NCBI GenBank assembly: GCA_039922875.1
Contig: JBDTDV010000080.1
Location: 1 to 22,596, forward strand
DNA length: 22,596 nucleotides
Reading direction: 5' to 3'
From: JBDTDV01 sp039922875
GTDB lineage: Bacteria; Actinomycetota; Actinomycetes; Actinomycetales; Microbacteriaceae
Part shown: positions 14,725 to 22,594 of the stretch, piece by piece
Position numbering within the stretch: the stretch's first letter is position 1
Layout of the letters: each line of letters begins with the position of its first letter
Made by a program: the position numbers and the translations under genes
The notes under the pieces: model-generated
Told to the model about the DNA's origin: nothing
The model's database searches: none
Seen by the model: only the letters and a program-made list of their open reading frames with translations

Positions 14725-15584
14725 GAGTCCATCATGCCGCTAGCCGGGTCCCAGCCCGCCGCCCAAGCCGACGCGACATCCAAAGCGATCCGGGTCAAGG
14801 CCACATCGTGCACCCGGATGCCCCAGATGCCGACGTTCGAGGCGAGAGCGCTGATCGTCGCGGTGGCGGCATCCCTGGCTTGCAGTGGCCGGAGAGCGTC
14901 GACCACGACGGGATCGGTGGTCGAGGGCAGGATCCCGACAAAACGCTTCCGCGATGCACCGACCAACACCGGAATGCCGGCCGCCGTGAACTCAGCCAGA
15001 TGCGACAGCACCTGCCAGTTGTGCTCCGACATCTTCGCGAAGCCAAGACCGGGGTCGATGATCAGCCGATCCGGATTCATCCCCTGCGTCACCAGGGTGT
15101 CGACCCGCTCGAAGAGTTCGGTGCGCACCTCGGCCGCGACATCCGAGTAGGTGGCCAGCGAATCCATGGTGCTGCTGGGTCCGCGCCAGTGCATCACGAC
15201 GAAGGGCAGGTCGAGATCCATGACGGCCGGCACCATTTCGGGGTCAACCATCCCCCCTGACACGTCGTTGATATAGCTGGCGCCTGCTGCAGCGGCGGCG
15301 ACGGCTGTCGAAGCGTTCATGGTATCGATGCTGATCGTGACACCGGCGGCGGACAGCTCCCTGATCACGGGCAGGACCCTGCGTTGCTCCTCATCCGCAG
15401 GAACGCGCACCGCTCCTGGCCGGGTCGATTCGCCTCCGACGTCGACGATCTGGGCGCCCTGGCTGATCAGTTGCAAACCGTGCGCGATGGCGGCATCCGG
15501 TTTGTCGTAGCGCCCGCCGTCGCTGAATGAATCCGGGGTGACATTGAGAACCCCCATGATCACCGTCGGCTGGCGCGGGGTCAT
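14721..15584 (-). CDS. folP: dihydropteroate synthase
   Basis: A 287-aa TIM-barrel enzyme that condenses the pterin pyrophosphate with p-aminobenzoate; it is the sulfonamide target. All signature loops are seen: MGVLNVTPDSFSDGG (10-24), VDVGGESTRPGA (47-58), IDTMNAS (86-92), INDVSGG (105-111), DPGLGFAK (177-184), GASRKRF (209-215) and the C-terminal RVHD (257-260). Length is typical and no resistance-type insertion is evident in the substrate loops. The ATG overlaps the folE stop (ATGA); upstream in-frame sequence is a folE shadow. Confidence 0.97.
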   Translation of the reverse strand: MTPRQPTVIMGVLNVTPDSFSDGGRYDKPDAAIAHGLQLISQGAQIVDVGGESTRPGAVRVPADEEQRRVLPVIRELSAAGVTISIDTMNASTAVAAAAAGASYINDVSGGMVDPEMVPAVMDLDLPFVVMHWRGPSSTMDSLATYSDVAAEVRTELFERVDTLVTQGMNPDRLIIDPGLGFAKMSEHNWQVLSHLAEFTAAGIPVLVGASRKRFVGILPSTTDPVVVDALRPLQARDAATATISALASNVGIWGIRVHDVALTRIALDVASAWAAGWDPASGMMDS

Positions 15585-16249
15585 TGTCCGTGCTCCGCGG
15601 CGCCGATCAGTCCGACGATTTCCGCTCGGGCCACGGGGTCGGTGAGCTCGCCTCGGCTGGCAATCGTGACCGTGGAGCTGCCGCTCTGCCTGGTGCCGCG
15701 GGCGGTCACGCAGCCGTGCACGGCGTCCAGAACAACCAGCACACCGCGCGGCTCGAGCCCGGTCTGCAAAGCATCGGCAATCTCCTCGGTCAGCCGCTCC
15801 TGCACCTGAGGGCGGGACGCCAGGGTGTTGACGACCCGGGGCAGCCGGCCGAGCCCAACCACGCGGTCGGCCGGGAGGTAGGCGATATGCGCGACGCCGA
15901 GGAACGGGAGCAGATGATGCTCGCACACGGAGCGAAAGGCGATGTCGCGCAGCAGCACGGCATCAGAGGTGCCGCCGATCGACCCGCCGGCGGCTTGCAT
16001 GGCCAAGGCGGTGGTAGCGGCGTCTGCCTCACCGGACCCGCGGGTCGAACGCAGCGGGATGCTCTGCGCCAGATGCACCAGCGGGTCCTCGTGCAAACCG
16101 GAGAAGAACTCGGCATAGGCTTCGGCGACCCGGGAAGGGGTGTGCGCCAAGCCATCCCGAGCGGGGTCCTCACCGATCGCATTCAGCAGCTCGGTGACGG
16201 CCGCCTCGATCCGCTCCCGGTCGATACCGGGGCCCGACAGTGGGTTCAT
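15581..16249 (-). CDS. folE: GTP cyclohydrolase I
   Basis: A 222-aa enzyme that converts GTP to dihydroneopterin triphosphate, the first folate step. The catalytic zinc ligands are all present: Cys109 and His112 in SVCEHHLLPF, and Cys180 in HGCVTARG. RDIAFRS, GLGRLPRVV and SGSSTVT complete the signature. Between GLHEDPLVHL and AVLLRDI there is an extra stretch of about 20 residues, Ala/Gly/Ser-rich (about 62-96), not seen in typical FolE. I chose the ATG at 16249 (MNPLSGPGIDRERIE) because GGAG lies 5 nt upstream and the sequence before it has no FolE character. It follows ftsH by 23 bp and overlaps folP by 4 nt. Confidence 0.97.
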   Translation of the reverse strand: MNPLSGPGIDRERIEAAVTELLNAIGEDPARDGLAHTPSRVAEAYAEFFSGLHEDPLVHLAQSIPLRSTRGSGEADAATTALAMQAAGGSIGGTSDAVLLRDIAFRSVCEHHLLPFLGVAHIAYLPADRVVGLGRLPRVVNTLASRPQVQERLTEEIADALQTGLEPRGVLVVLDAVHGCVTARGTRQSGSSTVTIASRGELTDPVARAEIVGLIGAAEHGQ

Positions 16250-16272
16250 CAGTGCTCCGGTTCCGCCGTCCG

Positions 16273-18282
<2,010 letters not shown>

Positions 18283-18291
18283 GGTGGGTTT

Positions 18292-18297
18292 AGGCTA
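18292..18297 (-). promoter_or_regulatory. candidate -10 element (TAGCCT) of ftsH
   Basis: Minus-strand TAGCCT precedes the ftsH ATG by 9 nt, predicting a leaderless or 2-3 nt leader mRNA for the whole fol operon. The rest of the 140-bp ftsH-hpt gap shows no other clear promoter. Confidence 0.35.
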
Positions 18298-18392
18298 TCG
18301 CGCATACGCTGGTTGGTTGCTGCGTGTTCGCCCAAGGCGTGAGCGCCGCGGGGCGTGGAGGATCGCTCCCGCGATTACGCGGCTCCAGCACC

Positions 18393-18414
18393 GCCGGGGC
18401 CTGCGACCCCGGGC
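18393..18414 (-). terminator. GC-rich hairpin downstream of hpt
   Basis: Arms GCCGGGG and CCCCGGGC with one bulged base close a 7-nt loop, 8 bp past the hpt stop. There is no U-tract, so terminator function is tentative. It separates the tilS-hpt unit from the ftsH operon. Confidence 0.35.
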
Positions 18415-18422
18415 CAGAGGAT

Positions 18423-18977
18423 TCAGTGTGTGTAGACCTTGGGCGCGAGAACGCCGACACCGCGCAGGTTGCGGTACTTCTCGTTATAGTCGAGTCCGTA
18501 ACCGACCACGAACTGGTTCGGAATCTCGAATCCGACGTACTTGACGTTGATGTCGACTCTGGCGGCATCCGGTTTGCGCAGGAGCGCGCAAATTTCGACG
18601 GATGCCGGGCCTCGGGAGTTGAGATTGGCCAGCAGCCACGACAGGGTGAGTCCCGAGTCGATGATGTCCTCGACGATGAGAACATGCCGACCGGACAGAT
18701 CGCTGTCCAGGTCCTTCAGAATGCGCACCACTCCGCTGGAGGTGGTGCCTGAGCCGTAGGAGCTGACCGCCATCCAGTCCATGGTCAGCGGGATCGACAG
18801 CTCCCGAGCCAAATCGGCCATGACCATCACGGCGCCTTTGAGTACGCCGACCAGAAGAAGATCCTTGCCCGTGTAGTCGGCCTCGATGCTCCGGGCGAGT
18901 TCGGCCAGTCGAACGTGGATCTCGTCTTGGTCGATCAGAATCTCGGTCAGGTCGTCTTCGACATCGCTCATTTCCAT
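18423..18977 (-). CDS. hpt: hypoxanthine phosphoribosyltransferase
   Basis: A 184-aa type I phosphoribosyltransferase that salvages hypoxanthine and guanine with PRPP. The PRPP loop is VLIVEDIIDSGLTL (99-112); LLLVGVLKGAVMVMADL (40-56) contains the first active-site loop, and SSYGSGTTSSG (72-82) is the flexible loop. YVGFEIPNQFVVGYGLDYNE (147-166) is the purine-binding region. Length is typical. Two near-adjacent ATGs (18977 and 18971, MEMSD) make the exact start uncertain by two residues; AGAGGA lies about 12 nt before the first. It sits 47 bp downstream of tilS, a pairing conserved across many bacteria, followed by ftsH. Confidence 0.96.
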   Translation of the reverse strand: MEMSDVEDDLTEILIDQDEIHVRLAELARSIEADYTGKDLLLVGVLKGAVMVMADLARELSIPLTMDWMAVSSYGSGTTSSGVVRILKDLDSDLSGRHVLIVEDIIDSGLTLSWLLANLNSRGPASVEICALLRKPDAARVDINVKYVGFEIPNQFVVGYGLDYNEKYRNLRGVGVLAPKVYTH

Positions 18978-19006
18978 GGGGCGCGGGGATCCTCTGTTGC
19001 GTTGGT

Positions 19007-19060
19007 CACTGGGTTGTTACTTGCTCACCGGGTTGTTGCTTTGCTTACTGGGTTGATGGT
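19007..19060. repeat. imperfect ~20-bp tandem repeat at the tilS 3' end
   Basis: About 2.6 copies of a unit with core ACTGGGTTGTTACTTGCT (plus strand) start near 19007, 19026 and 19046, differing by a few bases and one length change. The middle copy carries the tilS stop codon (19025-19027), and the last codons (INPVSKATTR) come from the repeat itself. This is in the tilS-hpt gap. Confidence 0.8.
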
Positions 19061-20071
19061 GGTCGCCGGCCTGAAAATCAGTCGACCGCCTTGCCTGACA
19101 ACTGTAACGCCTGGCAGCGCGAGTGCCTTCTGCCCGTGCCAATCTGTGATCAACCCGGCCACGGCCACGGTGTGCACACGATGCAGCCAGACGCCGAACT
19201 CGTTTCCCACCACGAGTCGGATAATGCGCTGCCGCAATGCAGCAGGGTCCGACTCCAGCCCTCGGACATCCAGGGCGATGCTGCCGTCGGGTTCCTGAGC
19301 GGTCAGTTCCCGCGCCCACTCCAGTGCCAGACCGTCTAGGGCGTCGGTGTCTTCACGCAGCTGCTGGGCGGTGCGGGCCAGGGCCTCGGCGACACCCGGA
19401 CCCAGCTCTTTCTCCAATATGGGTAGCACCGTTTCCCGCACCCGCACGCGCGTGAACGCCGGGTCGAGGTTCTGCGGGTCATCCCAATGCTGCAGGCGGG
19501 AATCGACGCAGAACTGACGGGTGGTGGATCGTCGGACGCCCAGCAACGGCCGCAGATAGCGCCCGCTGAGCCGATCCATTCCGTGCAAGCTGACCGGGCC
19601 TGAGCCACGGGCCAGCCCCAACAGCACGGTCTCGGCCTGGTCGTCCAGCGTATGCGCCAGCAGTACGTACTCGGCACCGGTCTCGGCCAGCGCCTGGGCG
19701 AAGGCCGCGTACCGCTTAGTGCGGGCGCCAGCCTCCGGCCCCCCGGCACCGGGATCGACCGTTACCGTTTTCACCAACACCCGGTCGATGCCGAGCGCGC
19801 GTGCCTGTGCGGCCGCGCGCTCCGCGACCTGCGCCGAACCCGCTTGGATGCCGTGATCGACGATGACCGCCCCGACCCGGATGCCGGCCCGGGGCCCTTC
19901 GAACGCGGTTGCCGCCGCGAGCGCCAGTGAATCCGCTCCGCCGCTGAGCCCGACCAGTACCAGCGGGTCGCTCCGGTCATCGTGCCGGGACACCGTGGGG
20001 AGGGCCTCTCGCACGGCCCGGCGAACGTCGGCGATCGCCGGAGTCAGTCTCGGCCGGCGCTCATGCTGCAT
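19025..20071 (-). CDS. tilS: tRNA(Ile)-lysidine synthase
   Basis: A 348-aa PP-loop ATPase that converts C34 of tRNA-Ile(CAU) to lysidine, needed to read AUA. The PP-loop SGGADS is at about 43-48, preceded by LVLVGL. VDHGIQ and LLAHTLDDQAETVLLGLARGSG are the typical N-type ATP motifs, and RPLLGVRRS with DPQNLDPAFTRVRVR is the TilS signature. The C-terminal part is shorter than in E. coli TilS, which is usual in actinobacteria. The ATG is preceded by TAACGT with a 6-nt gap and no ribosome site. The last ten residues are encoded by tandem repeats. It is divergent from ppa. Confidence 0.95.
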   Translation of the reverse strand: MQHERRPRLTPAIADVRRAVREALPTVSRHDDRSDPLVLVGLSGGADSLALAAATAFEGPRAGIRVGAVIVDHGIQAGSAQVAERAAAQARALGIDRVLVKTVTVDPGAGGPEAGARTKRYAAFAQALAETGAEYVLLAHTLDDQAETVLLGLARGSGPVSLHGMDRLSGRYLRPLLGVRRSTTRQFCVDSRLQHWDDPQNLDPAFTRVRVRETVLPILEKELGPGVAEALARTAQQLREDTDALDGLALEWARELTAQEPDGSIALDVRGLESDPAALRQRIIRLVVGNEFGVWLHRVHTVAVAGLITDWHGQKALALPGVTVVRQGGRLIFRPATTINPVSKATTR

Positions 20072-20075
20072 CCAG

Positions 20076-20083
20076 TAACGTTA
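20076..20083. promoter_or_regulatory. palindromic TAACGTTA, candidate -10 for tilS and possibly ppa
   Basis: Read on the minus strand, TAACGT (20083-20078) ends 6 nt before the tilS ATG, the same spacing seen at four other genes. Because TAACGTTA is self-complementary, the plus strand offers the same hexamer to a ppa transcript with a leader of about 50 nt. A shared divergent -10 is possible but unproven. Confidence 0.4.
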
Positions 20084-20122
20084 TTCCAGATCGTGAAGGA
20101 TCGAGCACGCCGGCTTGTGAAT

Positions 20123-20130
20123 AAAGGGAG
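20123..20130 (+). promoter_or_regulatory. strong Shine-Dalgarno of ppa
   Basis: AAAGGGAG followed by AACAGTA and ATG fixes the ppa start at 20138, although the reading frame is open well upstream. It contrasts with the ribosome-site-free start of the divergent tilS. Confidence 0.85.
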
Positions 20131-20137
20131 AACAGTA

Positions 20138-20629
20138 ATGACCGATTACGACGTCGTGGTAGAAATTCCAAAGGGCAGCCGCAATAAGTACGAGGTGGAC
20201 CACGAGACCGGCCGCGTCTACCTGGACCGGGTGCTGTTCACCAGCTTCACCTACCCGACCGACTACGGCTACTTCGAGAACACGCTCGGGCTGGACGGCG
20301 ACCCGGTCGACGCCCTGGTGCTCTTGGAGTACCCGCTGTTCCCCGGCGTCGGGGTCAAGGTTCGTCCGGTCGGCGTGCTCAACATGACCGACGAGGCCGG
20401 CAGCGACGCGAAGATCATCGTCGTGCCATACAAGGACCCGCGCTGGACCTGGATCCAGGATGTCACCGATGTCCCGGAACAGACCCGCGCGGAGATCGAG
20501 CACTTCTTCACTCACTACAAAGACCTGGAACCGGGCAAATTCGTGAATATCGAAGGCTGGGGCGACGCCGCCGAGGCGGATGCCATCGTGCAAGCCGGCA
20601 TCGCCAAGCTCGCGGCAGAAGGGCACTAG
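20138..20629 (+). CDS. ppa: inorganic pyrophosphatase, family I
   Basis: A 163-aa soluble enzyme hydrolysing pyrophosphate, thereby driving biosynthetic reactions. EIPKGSRNKYEVD (9-21) and FTYPTDYGYFENT (37-49) line the active site. The signature DGDPVDAL gives the metal ligands Asp53, Asp55 and Asp58; Asp85 and Asp90 (in MTDEAGSDAK) complete the set corresponding to E. coli Asp97 and Asp102. Length matches the compact actinobacterial form. It ends 6 bp before the stop of the convergent M23 gene. Asp/Glu-rich surface and a normal C-terminus are seen; nothing is missing. Confidence 0.98.
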   Translation: MTDYDVVVEIPKGSRNKYEVDHETGRVYLDRVLFTSFTYPTDYGYFENTLGLDGDPVDALVLLEYPLFPGVGVKVRPVGVLNMTDEAGSDAKIIVVPYKDPRWTWIQDVTDVPEQTRAEIEHFFTHYKDLEPGKFVNIEGWGDAAEADAIVQAGIAKLAAEGH

Positions 20630-20639
20630 CGCGCGCTAG
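20626..20639. other. perfect 14-bp palindrome spanning two convergent stop codons
   Basis: CTAGCGCGCGCTAG contains the TAG of ppa on the plus strand and the TAG of the M23 peptidase gene on the minus strand. It is fully self-complementary and has no loop, so it would form a hairpin only with a few central bases unpaired. It may be a bidirectional terminator or simply the result of two compact TAG ends meeting. Confidence 0.7.
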
Positions 20640-21973
20640 CCAAGTGGCGCACCACGGTCGGCCATGAACGGAACCGGGTTGACCGTGGATCCGCCGATCC
20701 GCACCTCGAAGTGCAGGTGGCACCCGGTCGAGTTGCCGGTGGAGCCTACCCGCGCGATCACCTCGCCTGGCGAGACCTGTTCACCGACGCTGACACCGAT
20801 TCCTCCGTCGCGAATGTGCCCGTAGCGGGTGGAAACGCCATTGCCGTGCCCGATCTGGACCATGTTGCCGTAGCCGCCGCTGTAGCCTGCCGAGACGACG
20901 ATGCCGCCACCGGCCGCGAATATCGGTGCGCCGCAACTGGCGCCGATGTCAACGCCTTCGTGGTAGCTGGTACACCCCGAGCATGGTGAAGTGCGCGAGC
21001 CGTAGCCGTCGGTGATCGGCCCGTACGCGGGGACGGACCAGCCTTGGGACCCCACGTAGCCGCCCGGGAGCCCGGCTCCGCTGCCTCCCCCGCTGCCGCC
21101 CCCGCTCGATGCCGATGTTGCCGCCGCCGCGGCAGCTGCGGCGGCAGCAGCAGCGGCCGCCGCCGCAGCTGCCTCGGCCGCTCTGCGCTCGGCCTCACCC
21201 TTTTCGTAGGCGGCGACCGTCGTAACAGTAGTGTCCTGCAGCGCGGCGAGCTGTGCCTGCAATGTGATGATGTTCGACTGTTGCTCGGCGAGCGCGCTTT
21301 GCGCGGCTTGCGCCGCGGCGGTCGCTTTCTGCAGGGCATCCGTGGCGGCGGCGCTCAGCTTCTCCCGCTCGGCCTTTGCGACATTGGCCTGAGCGGTCAG
21401 TGCCTTCGCGGTGTTCTGCTGGGTGACGGCCTTCTTGTAGATGTCGCTGCTTCGCTCGACGAGCTTGCTCATGCTGCCGAGATCGGACAGGAGCTGGTCC
21501 GCGCTGGCACCCTTCTTCCCGGAGCTGAGGAGCAGGTTCACGGTCAGGTCGCTGCCGCCTGCGCGGTAGAGCTGGGCGGCGAGCCGACCGGCCTGGGTCG
21601 TGGCGGCATCCGCCTTGGCCTGGCTTTCGGTGGCCTGTGCCTGCAGGCTGTGCGCTCGGGAATTAGCCGAGTCGAGTTTCTCCTGGGCGACCAAGAGTTC
21701 CTGCCCGCGTTGCTCGGCCTCCGCTTGGGTCTGCCGTACCTGCGTTTGCAATTGCGAGATCAGGTTTTGAATGTTCGTCACCTGGGCGGCAGCCGTGGCC
21801 TCGTTGGCTTTGGCGTTCTGCACATCCTGCCAACTCGGATAGCCGTCTGCAGCTGCCGGCGCGGCGACCGCACCGACCAACGCGACGGACACCGCCACGA
21901 CGATCGCCGTCGCCAGACGCCAGACGCCGTGGCCCTTGCGGCCGGCCTTTGGCGCGAGTCTCGTGCTGTGCAT
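20636..21973 (-). CDS. secreted M23-family peptidoglycan endopeptidase with coiled coil
   Basis: A 445-aa exported protein. A signal peptide (about residues 18-42) ends near APAAADG. The next 220 residues are a long alpha-helical coiled coil (NIQNLISQLQTQVRQTQAEAEQ, then further helical stretches). An unusual polyalanine run of about 20 residues and a Gly/Ser linker lead to the C-terminal LytM/M23 domain. The zinc site is HEGVD (His338, Asp342) and HLHF (His419, His421); GNGVSTRYGHI and GSTGNSTG are typical. It should cut peptide cross-links; the coiled coil resembles EnvC/CwlO-type hydrolases, which are controlled at the membrane. The start is the ATG at 21973 (MHSTRLAP), preceded by GGAG; an upstream in-frame GTG at 22021 would bury the signal peptide. 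Confidence 0.92.
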   Translation of the reverse strand: MHSTRLAPKAGRKGHGVWRLATAIVVAVSVALVGAVAAPAAADGYPSWQDVQNAKANEATAAAQVTNIQNLISQLQTQVRQTQAEAEQRGQELLVAQEKLDSANSRAHSLQAQATESQAKADAATTQAGRLAAQLYRAGGSDLTVNLLLSSGKKGASADQLLSDLGSMSKLVERSSDIYKKAVTQQNTAKALTAQANVAKAEREKLSAAATDALQKATAAAQAAQSALAEQQSNIITLQAQLAALQDTTVTTVAAYEKGEAERRAAEAAAAAAAAAAAAAAAAAATSASSGGGSGGGSGAGLPGGYVGSQGWSVPAYGPITDGYGSRTSPCSGCTSYHEGVDIGASCGAPIFAAGGGIVVSAGYSGGYGNMVQIGHGNGVSTRYGHIRDGGIGVSVGEQVSPGEVIARVGSTGNSTGCHLHFEVRIGGSTVNPVPFMADRGAPLG

Positions 21974-22025
21974 TCGTCTCCGAACCCGGGTGCTCGGCTC
22001 GCGCGGGTGCGGCCAAATCACACAA

Positions 22026-22048
22026 GTAACATTGTTAACTCCGTCAAC
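22026..22048. promoter_or_regulatory. 9-bp direct repeats of GTNAAC upstream of the M23 gene
   Basis: On the plus strand AAC trinucleotides occur at 22028-22030, 22037-22039 and 22046-22048, each 9 bp apart, within GTAAC, GTTAAC and GTCAAC. Direct repeats of this kind and spacing are typical of OmpR-family response regulators. MtrA, which controls cell-wall hydrolases in actinobacteria, recognises GT-AC-type direct repeats; the assignment here is inference. Confidence 0.35.
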
Positions 22049-22210
22049 ACTAACAACAGGCGCACCAAATGCAACAGGTTCAGCGAATCAGCGCGGAATC
22101 ACTGCCGGTCGCCCCTGGGCCCGAATCTAGCCTTGGATCGCGGGCCGGAGCCGCTATTTCGCCCCGCGTGGCGGATCACAAATACGGATCTCTGCGGTTA
22201 GAACAGCGAA

Positions 22211-22240
22211 TTGGCGAAAGGCCCCGACAGCACGTATGCT
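22211..22240 (+). promoter_or_regulatory. sigma-70-type promoter of the tRNA-Glu/tRNA-Asp unit
   Basis: TTGGCG (22211-22216) and TATGCT (22235-22240) are separated by 18 bp. Transcription would start near 22247, about 28 nt before mature tRNA-Glu, a normal 5' leader length. It is the best -35/-10 pair in the window. Confidence 0.65.
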
Positions 22241-22274
22241 TGTGCGTCGGTAGTCATGAACTTTGTGGCTTATC

Positions 22275-22347
22275 GGCCCCATCGTTTAGCGGCCTAGGAC
22301 GGCGCCCTTTCACGGCGTTAACACGGGTTCGAATCCCGTTGGGGTCA
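22275..22347 (+). tRNA. tRNA-Glu (anticodon UUC)
   Basis: A 73-nt tRNA: acceptor arms GGCCCCA and TGGGGTC pair with one G-U at position 2-71; the anticodon stem CGCC/GGCG closes loop CTTTCAC, giving anticodon TTC. The T arm is ACGGG-TTCGAAT-CCCGT. The discriminator is A. CCA is not encoded. The layout closely follows bacterial tRNA-Glu. Confidence 0.97.
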
Positions 22348-22357
22348 CAAAATTCAA

Positions 22358-22363
22358 TATACT
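22358..22363 (+). promoter_or_regulatory. TATACT hexamer between tRNA-Glu and tRNA-Asp
   Basis: A near-consensus -10 sits 14 nt before mature tRNA-Asp in the otherwise GC-rich region. The matching -35 position falls in the tRNA-Glu 3' end and is not consensus. It may be a secondary promoter, or only AT-rich spacer for tRNA processing. Confidence 0.25.
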
Positions 22364-22377
22364 GGTCACACATTCGA

Positions 22378-22451
22378 GGCCCTGTAGCGCAGTTGGTTAG
22401 CGCGCCGCCCTGTCACGGCGGAGGTCGCCGGTTCAAGTCCGGTCAGGGTCG
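22378..22451 (+). tRNA. tRNA-Asp (anticodon GUC)
   Basis: A 74-nt tRNA: acceptor arms GGCCCTG and CAGGGTC pair with a G-U at 2-71, anticodon stem CCGCC/GGCGG closes loop CTGTCAC (anticodon GTC), and T arm GCCGG-TTCAAGT-CCGGT. The discriminator is G, as expected for tRNA-Asp. No encoded CCA. It follows tRNA-Glu by 30 nt and is probably co-transcribed. Confidence 0.97.
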
Positions 22452-22460
22452 CTGAGGTTC

Positions 22461-22486
22461 AAGCCCTTCCGCAAGGAAGGGCTTTT
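22461..22486 (+). terminator. strong intrinsic terminator after tRNA-Asp
   Basis: Arms AAGCCCTTCC and GGAAGGGCTT form a perfect 10-bp stem closed by a GCAA tetraloop and followed by T residues. It begins 9 bp after tRNA-Asp. It is the only textbook Rho-independent terminator in the window. Confidence 0.93.
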
Positions 22487-22518
22487 GCCGAGAAGGGCGT
22501 ACCACCGGTGCGGCTTTT

Positions 22519-22594
22519 GGCTCTGTAGCTCAGTTGGTAGAGCGTTCGACTGAAAATCGAGAGGTCACCGGATCGATGCCGGTCGGAGCCACCA
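22519..22594 (+). tRNA. tRNA-Phe (anticodon GAA)
   Basis: A tRNA of 73 nt plus encoded CCA: acceptor arms GGCTCTG and CGGAGCC (one U-G pair), D stem GCTC/GAGC, anticodon stem TTCGA/TCGAG closing loop CTGAAAA (anticodon GAA), T stem ACCGG/CCGGT. The T loop is ATCGATG, with A instead of T at position 54. Unlike the two tRNAs upstream it encodes CCA. The window ends two bases later. Confidence 0.96.

Larger units (their letters stand above)
21974..22274. other. 301-bp intergenic region between the M23 gene and tRNA-Glu
   Basis: This gap contains upstream control of the M23 gene (minus strand), a locally AT-richer segment at about 22020-22060 with 9-bp direct repeats, and the tRNA promoter near 22211-22240. 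No small gene or convincing riboswitch was found in it. A weak TTGCAT-N16-TAGTGT pair (minus strand, inside 22046-22073) is one possible M23 promoter. Confidence 0.6.

Noticed and set aside
18283..18422. A small gene or RNA in the ftsH-hpt gap
   Set aside because: Only a candidate -10 and one hairpin are visible; no open frame with a ribosome site or conserved RNA pattern was found.
21974..22200. Possible c-di-AMP (ydaO-type) riboswitch before the M23 hydrolase gene
   Set aside because: Such elements control cell-wall hydrolases in actinobacteria, so I looked for one, but I did not find the conserved core sequences or paired structure in this leader.
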